Shown here: positions 62,649 to 64,000 of the stretch, piece by piece
Layout: every line of letters starts with the position of its first letter
Position numbering within the stretch: position 1 is the first letter of the stretch
Source of the DNA: Sphingomonas_D zeicaulis
GTDB lineage: Bacteria > Pseudomonadota > Alphaproteobacteria > Sphingomonadales > Sphingomonadaceae
Length of the DNA: 64,000 nucleotides
Assembly (NCBI RefSeq): GCF_050433225.1
Contig: NZ_JBNPXQ010000003.1
Location: 62,001 to 126,000, forward strand
Direction: 5' to 3'
Notes under the pieces: generated by a model
What the model saw: only the letters and a program-made list of their open reading frames with translations
What the model was told of the DNA's origin: nothing
The model's database searches: none
Program-made: the position numbers and the translations under genes

Positions 62649-64000
62649 TTAGCCCTTCTTGCGGCGCTTGATCTCGGCGCGAACGCTGAGGCCGAGCGCA
62701 TCGGCCACAAGCGCGCCCTGTTCGGAAAGATGACGGCTCGCGAGGCCGGTCGCGGGGGAGGCAGAAGCCGCACGGCCCGCATAGCGCGCCCGCTTCGGCT
62801 TGGTGCCCGCCTTCTTCAGGCACTCCTCGATAAGCGGCTCGACGAAGAACCACGCACCGTTGTTCTTCGGCTCCTCCTGCGCCCAGACCACCTCCTGGAG
62901 GTTGGTCAGGCGCTCGAGGCGCGCGACCAGCGGTTCGGACGGGAATGGATAAAGCTGCTCGACGCGGACGATCTCCGTATCCTCGATCTCGGCGGCATCG
63001 CGCGCCTCGATCAGGTCGTAGGCGACCTTACCGGTGCAAAGCACCAGCCGCTTTACATTCTCGGCCTTGGGCGGCGTCGGATCCGACTTCAGCCGCTGGA
63101 AGTGCGAATTGCCGATGAAGTCCTCGGCGCTCGACACCGCCATCTTGTGGCGAAGCAGCGACTTGGGCGTCATCATCACCAGCGGCTTGCGGAAGCTGCG
63201 GTGCATCTGGCGGCGGAGGATGTGGAAATAGTTGGCTGGCGTCGTGACGTTCGCCACCTGCATATTGTCCTGCGCACAGAGCTGCAGATAGCGCTCCAGA
63301 CGGGCGGACGAATGCTCCGGCCCCTGACCTTCGTAGCCGTGTGGCAGCAGCAGCACGATGCCGTTGGCGCGCAGCCACTTGGCTTCGGCCGCCGCCATAT
63401 ACTGGTCGATGATGATCTGCGCACCGTTGGCGAAGTCACCGAACTGCGCTTCCCACAGCACCAGCGTCTTCGGGTCGGTCATGGCATAGCCATATTCGAA
63501 ACCGAGCACGCCATATTCGGACAGCGGGCTATCCAGCACCTCGAACCGGCCGTGCGGCACGGTCGACAGCGGAATATATTTGTCCTCGGTCTTCTGATCG
63601 ACCCAGACGGCGTGACGCTGGCTGAACGTGCCGCGCCCCGAATCCTGGCCCGACAGACGGACGCCATAGCCCTCGGAGACGAGGCTGCCGAACGCCAGCG
63701 CTTCACCGGTCGCCCAGTCGAAACCCTGGCCGGACTTGAACATCTCACGCTTCGCATCGAGCACGCGGCCCAGCGTCTTGTGGATCTCATGTCCTTCGGG
63801 AACCGTCGTCAGGGTGCGACCGAGGCTGTCGAACAGCTTCTTGTCGATGCTGGTCTCGACGTTGCGCGGCGCGTTCTCGGGGTCCGCCGGACGATGCAGG
63901 CCCGACCAACGACCACTGAACCAGTCGGCCGCATTGGCCTTGTACCCCGCTGCCGCCTGGAACTCCTGCTCCAGCACGGCGACGAAGCGATCGGCATATT
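62649..64000 (-). CDS. sucA: 2-oxoglutarate dehydrogenase E1, C-terminal part (5' end outside window)
   Basis: About 450 residues of the C-terminal half; the frame stays open to the window edge, where Y-A-D-R-F-V-A precedes LEQEFQAAAGYKAN. Family motifs: SEGYGVRLSGQDSGRGTFSQRHAVW (thiamine-domain His), WEAQFGDFANGAQIIIDQY, VLLLPHGYEGQGPEHSSARLERYLQLCA and VWAQEEPKNNGAW. Together with OdhB and LpdA it oxidises 2-oxoglutarate to succinyl-CoA in the citric acid cycle. Confidence 0.97.
   Translation of the reverse strand, partial: YADRFVAVLEQEFQAAAGYKANAADWFSGRWSGLHRPADPENAPRNVETSIDKKLFDSLGRTLTTVPEGHEIHKTLGRVLDAKREMFKSGQGFDWATGEALAFGSLVSEGYGVRLSGQDSGRGTFSQRHAVWVDQKTEDKYIPLSTVPHGRFEVLDSPLSEYGVLGFEYGYAMTDPKTLVLWEAQFGDFANGAQIIIDQYMAAAEAKWLRANGIVLLLPHGYEGQGPEHSSARLERYLQLCAQDNMQVANVTTPANYFHILRRQMHRSFRKPLVMMTPKSLLRHKMAVSSAEDFIGNSHFQRLKSDPTPPKAENVKRLVLCTGKVAYDLIEARDAAEIEDTEIVRVEQLYPFPSEPLVARLERLTNLQEVVWAQEEPKNNGAWFFVEPLIEECLKKAGTKPKRARYAGRAASASPATGLASRHLSEQGALVADALGLSVRAEIKRRKKG

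Overview
The window looks like a core-chromosome segment of a high-GC alphaproteobacterium of the Sphingomonas/Sphingomonadaceae type. The lineage call rests on a CcrM-type GANTC methyltransferase, a TonB-dependent receptor with an IVVTA box, an aa3-type cytochrome oxidase subunit IV, a three-part alpha/alpha2/beta transhydrogenase, a PmtA-like methyltransferase and sphingomonad-type GC-rich palindromic repeats. I see no IS element, prophage, CRISPR array, rRNA or tRNA. Both ends cut through genes: a DUF1176 protein at the left and 2-oxoglutarate dehydrogenase E1 (sucA) at the right.

Layout. 0-2.8 kb: DUF1176 fragment, a small hypothetical protein, a MarR-like regulator and a divergent hemerythrin protein. 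2.8-14.2 kb: proton-translocating transhydrogenase genes in two separate pieces (pntAB-pntB on the minus strand, pntAA behind an aa3 oxidase subunit IV on the plus strand). Between the pieces lie glmM-thiD, an SGNH hydrolase, rnhB, a GNAT, ccrM-folP, and a divergent LytTR/DUF2306 pair. 14.3-16.7 kb: a DGPF (YciI-like) protein, an ECF42-type sigma factor and an EtfB-lysine-methyltransferase-like enzyme. 16.7-22.6 kb: a candidate uptake cluster with a GPH-type MFS carrier, an unusual double-TetR regulator, a TonB-dependent receptor and a secreted tyrosine-phosphatase-fold enzyme. 22.6-29.5 kb: MlaA, DUF2306 protein, PmtA-like methyltransferase, a periplasmic molybdenum hydroxylase (2Fe-2S, diheme cytochrome, Mo subunit) and a GNAT.

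29.5-35.2 kb is housekeeping: secG-pyrG, two tandem TraB/GumN proteins, rplY and pth. 35.2-45.2 kb: DUF1593 protein, transglutaminase-like protein, zinc metallopeptidase, gluQRS, HNH endonuclease, a 36-residue lipoprotein, ppc and a CPA2 antiporter. 45.4-52.9 kb: a large winged-helix/NTPase/TPR regulator, a diguanylate cyclase with a DedA protein, cardiolipin synthase, a proline-rich protein, a HIG1-like protein and cobalamin adenosyltransferase. 53.0-55.3 kb: egtB-egtD for ergothioneine. 55.5-64 kb: a small exported protein, a NamZ/DOMON pair, tyrS, a lipoprotein and sucA-odhB-lpdA.

Strongest unexplained signals: six GANTC sites within 142 bp just upstream of ccrM; an 11-bp inverted repeat between the LytTR and DUF2306 genes; the double-TetR protein beside a receptor/phosphatase/carrier set; the split transhydrogenase locus; and a nested palindromic structure between odhB and lpdA.
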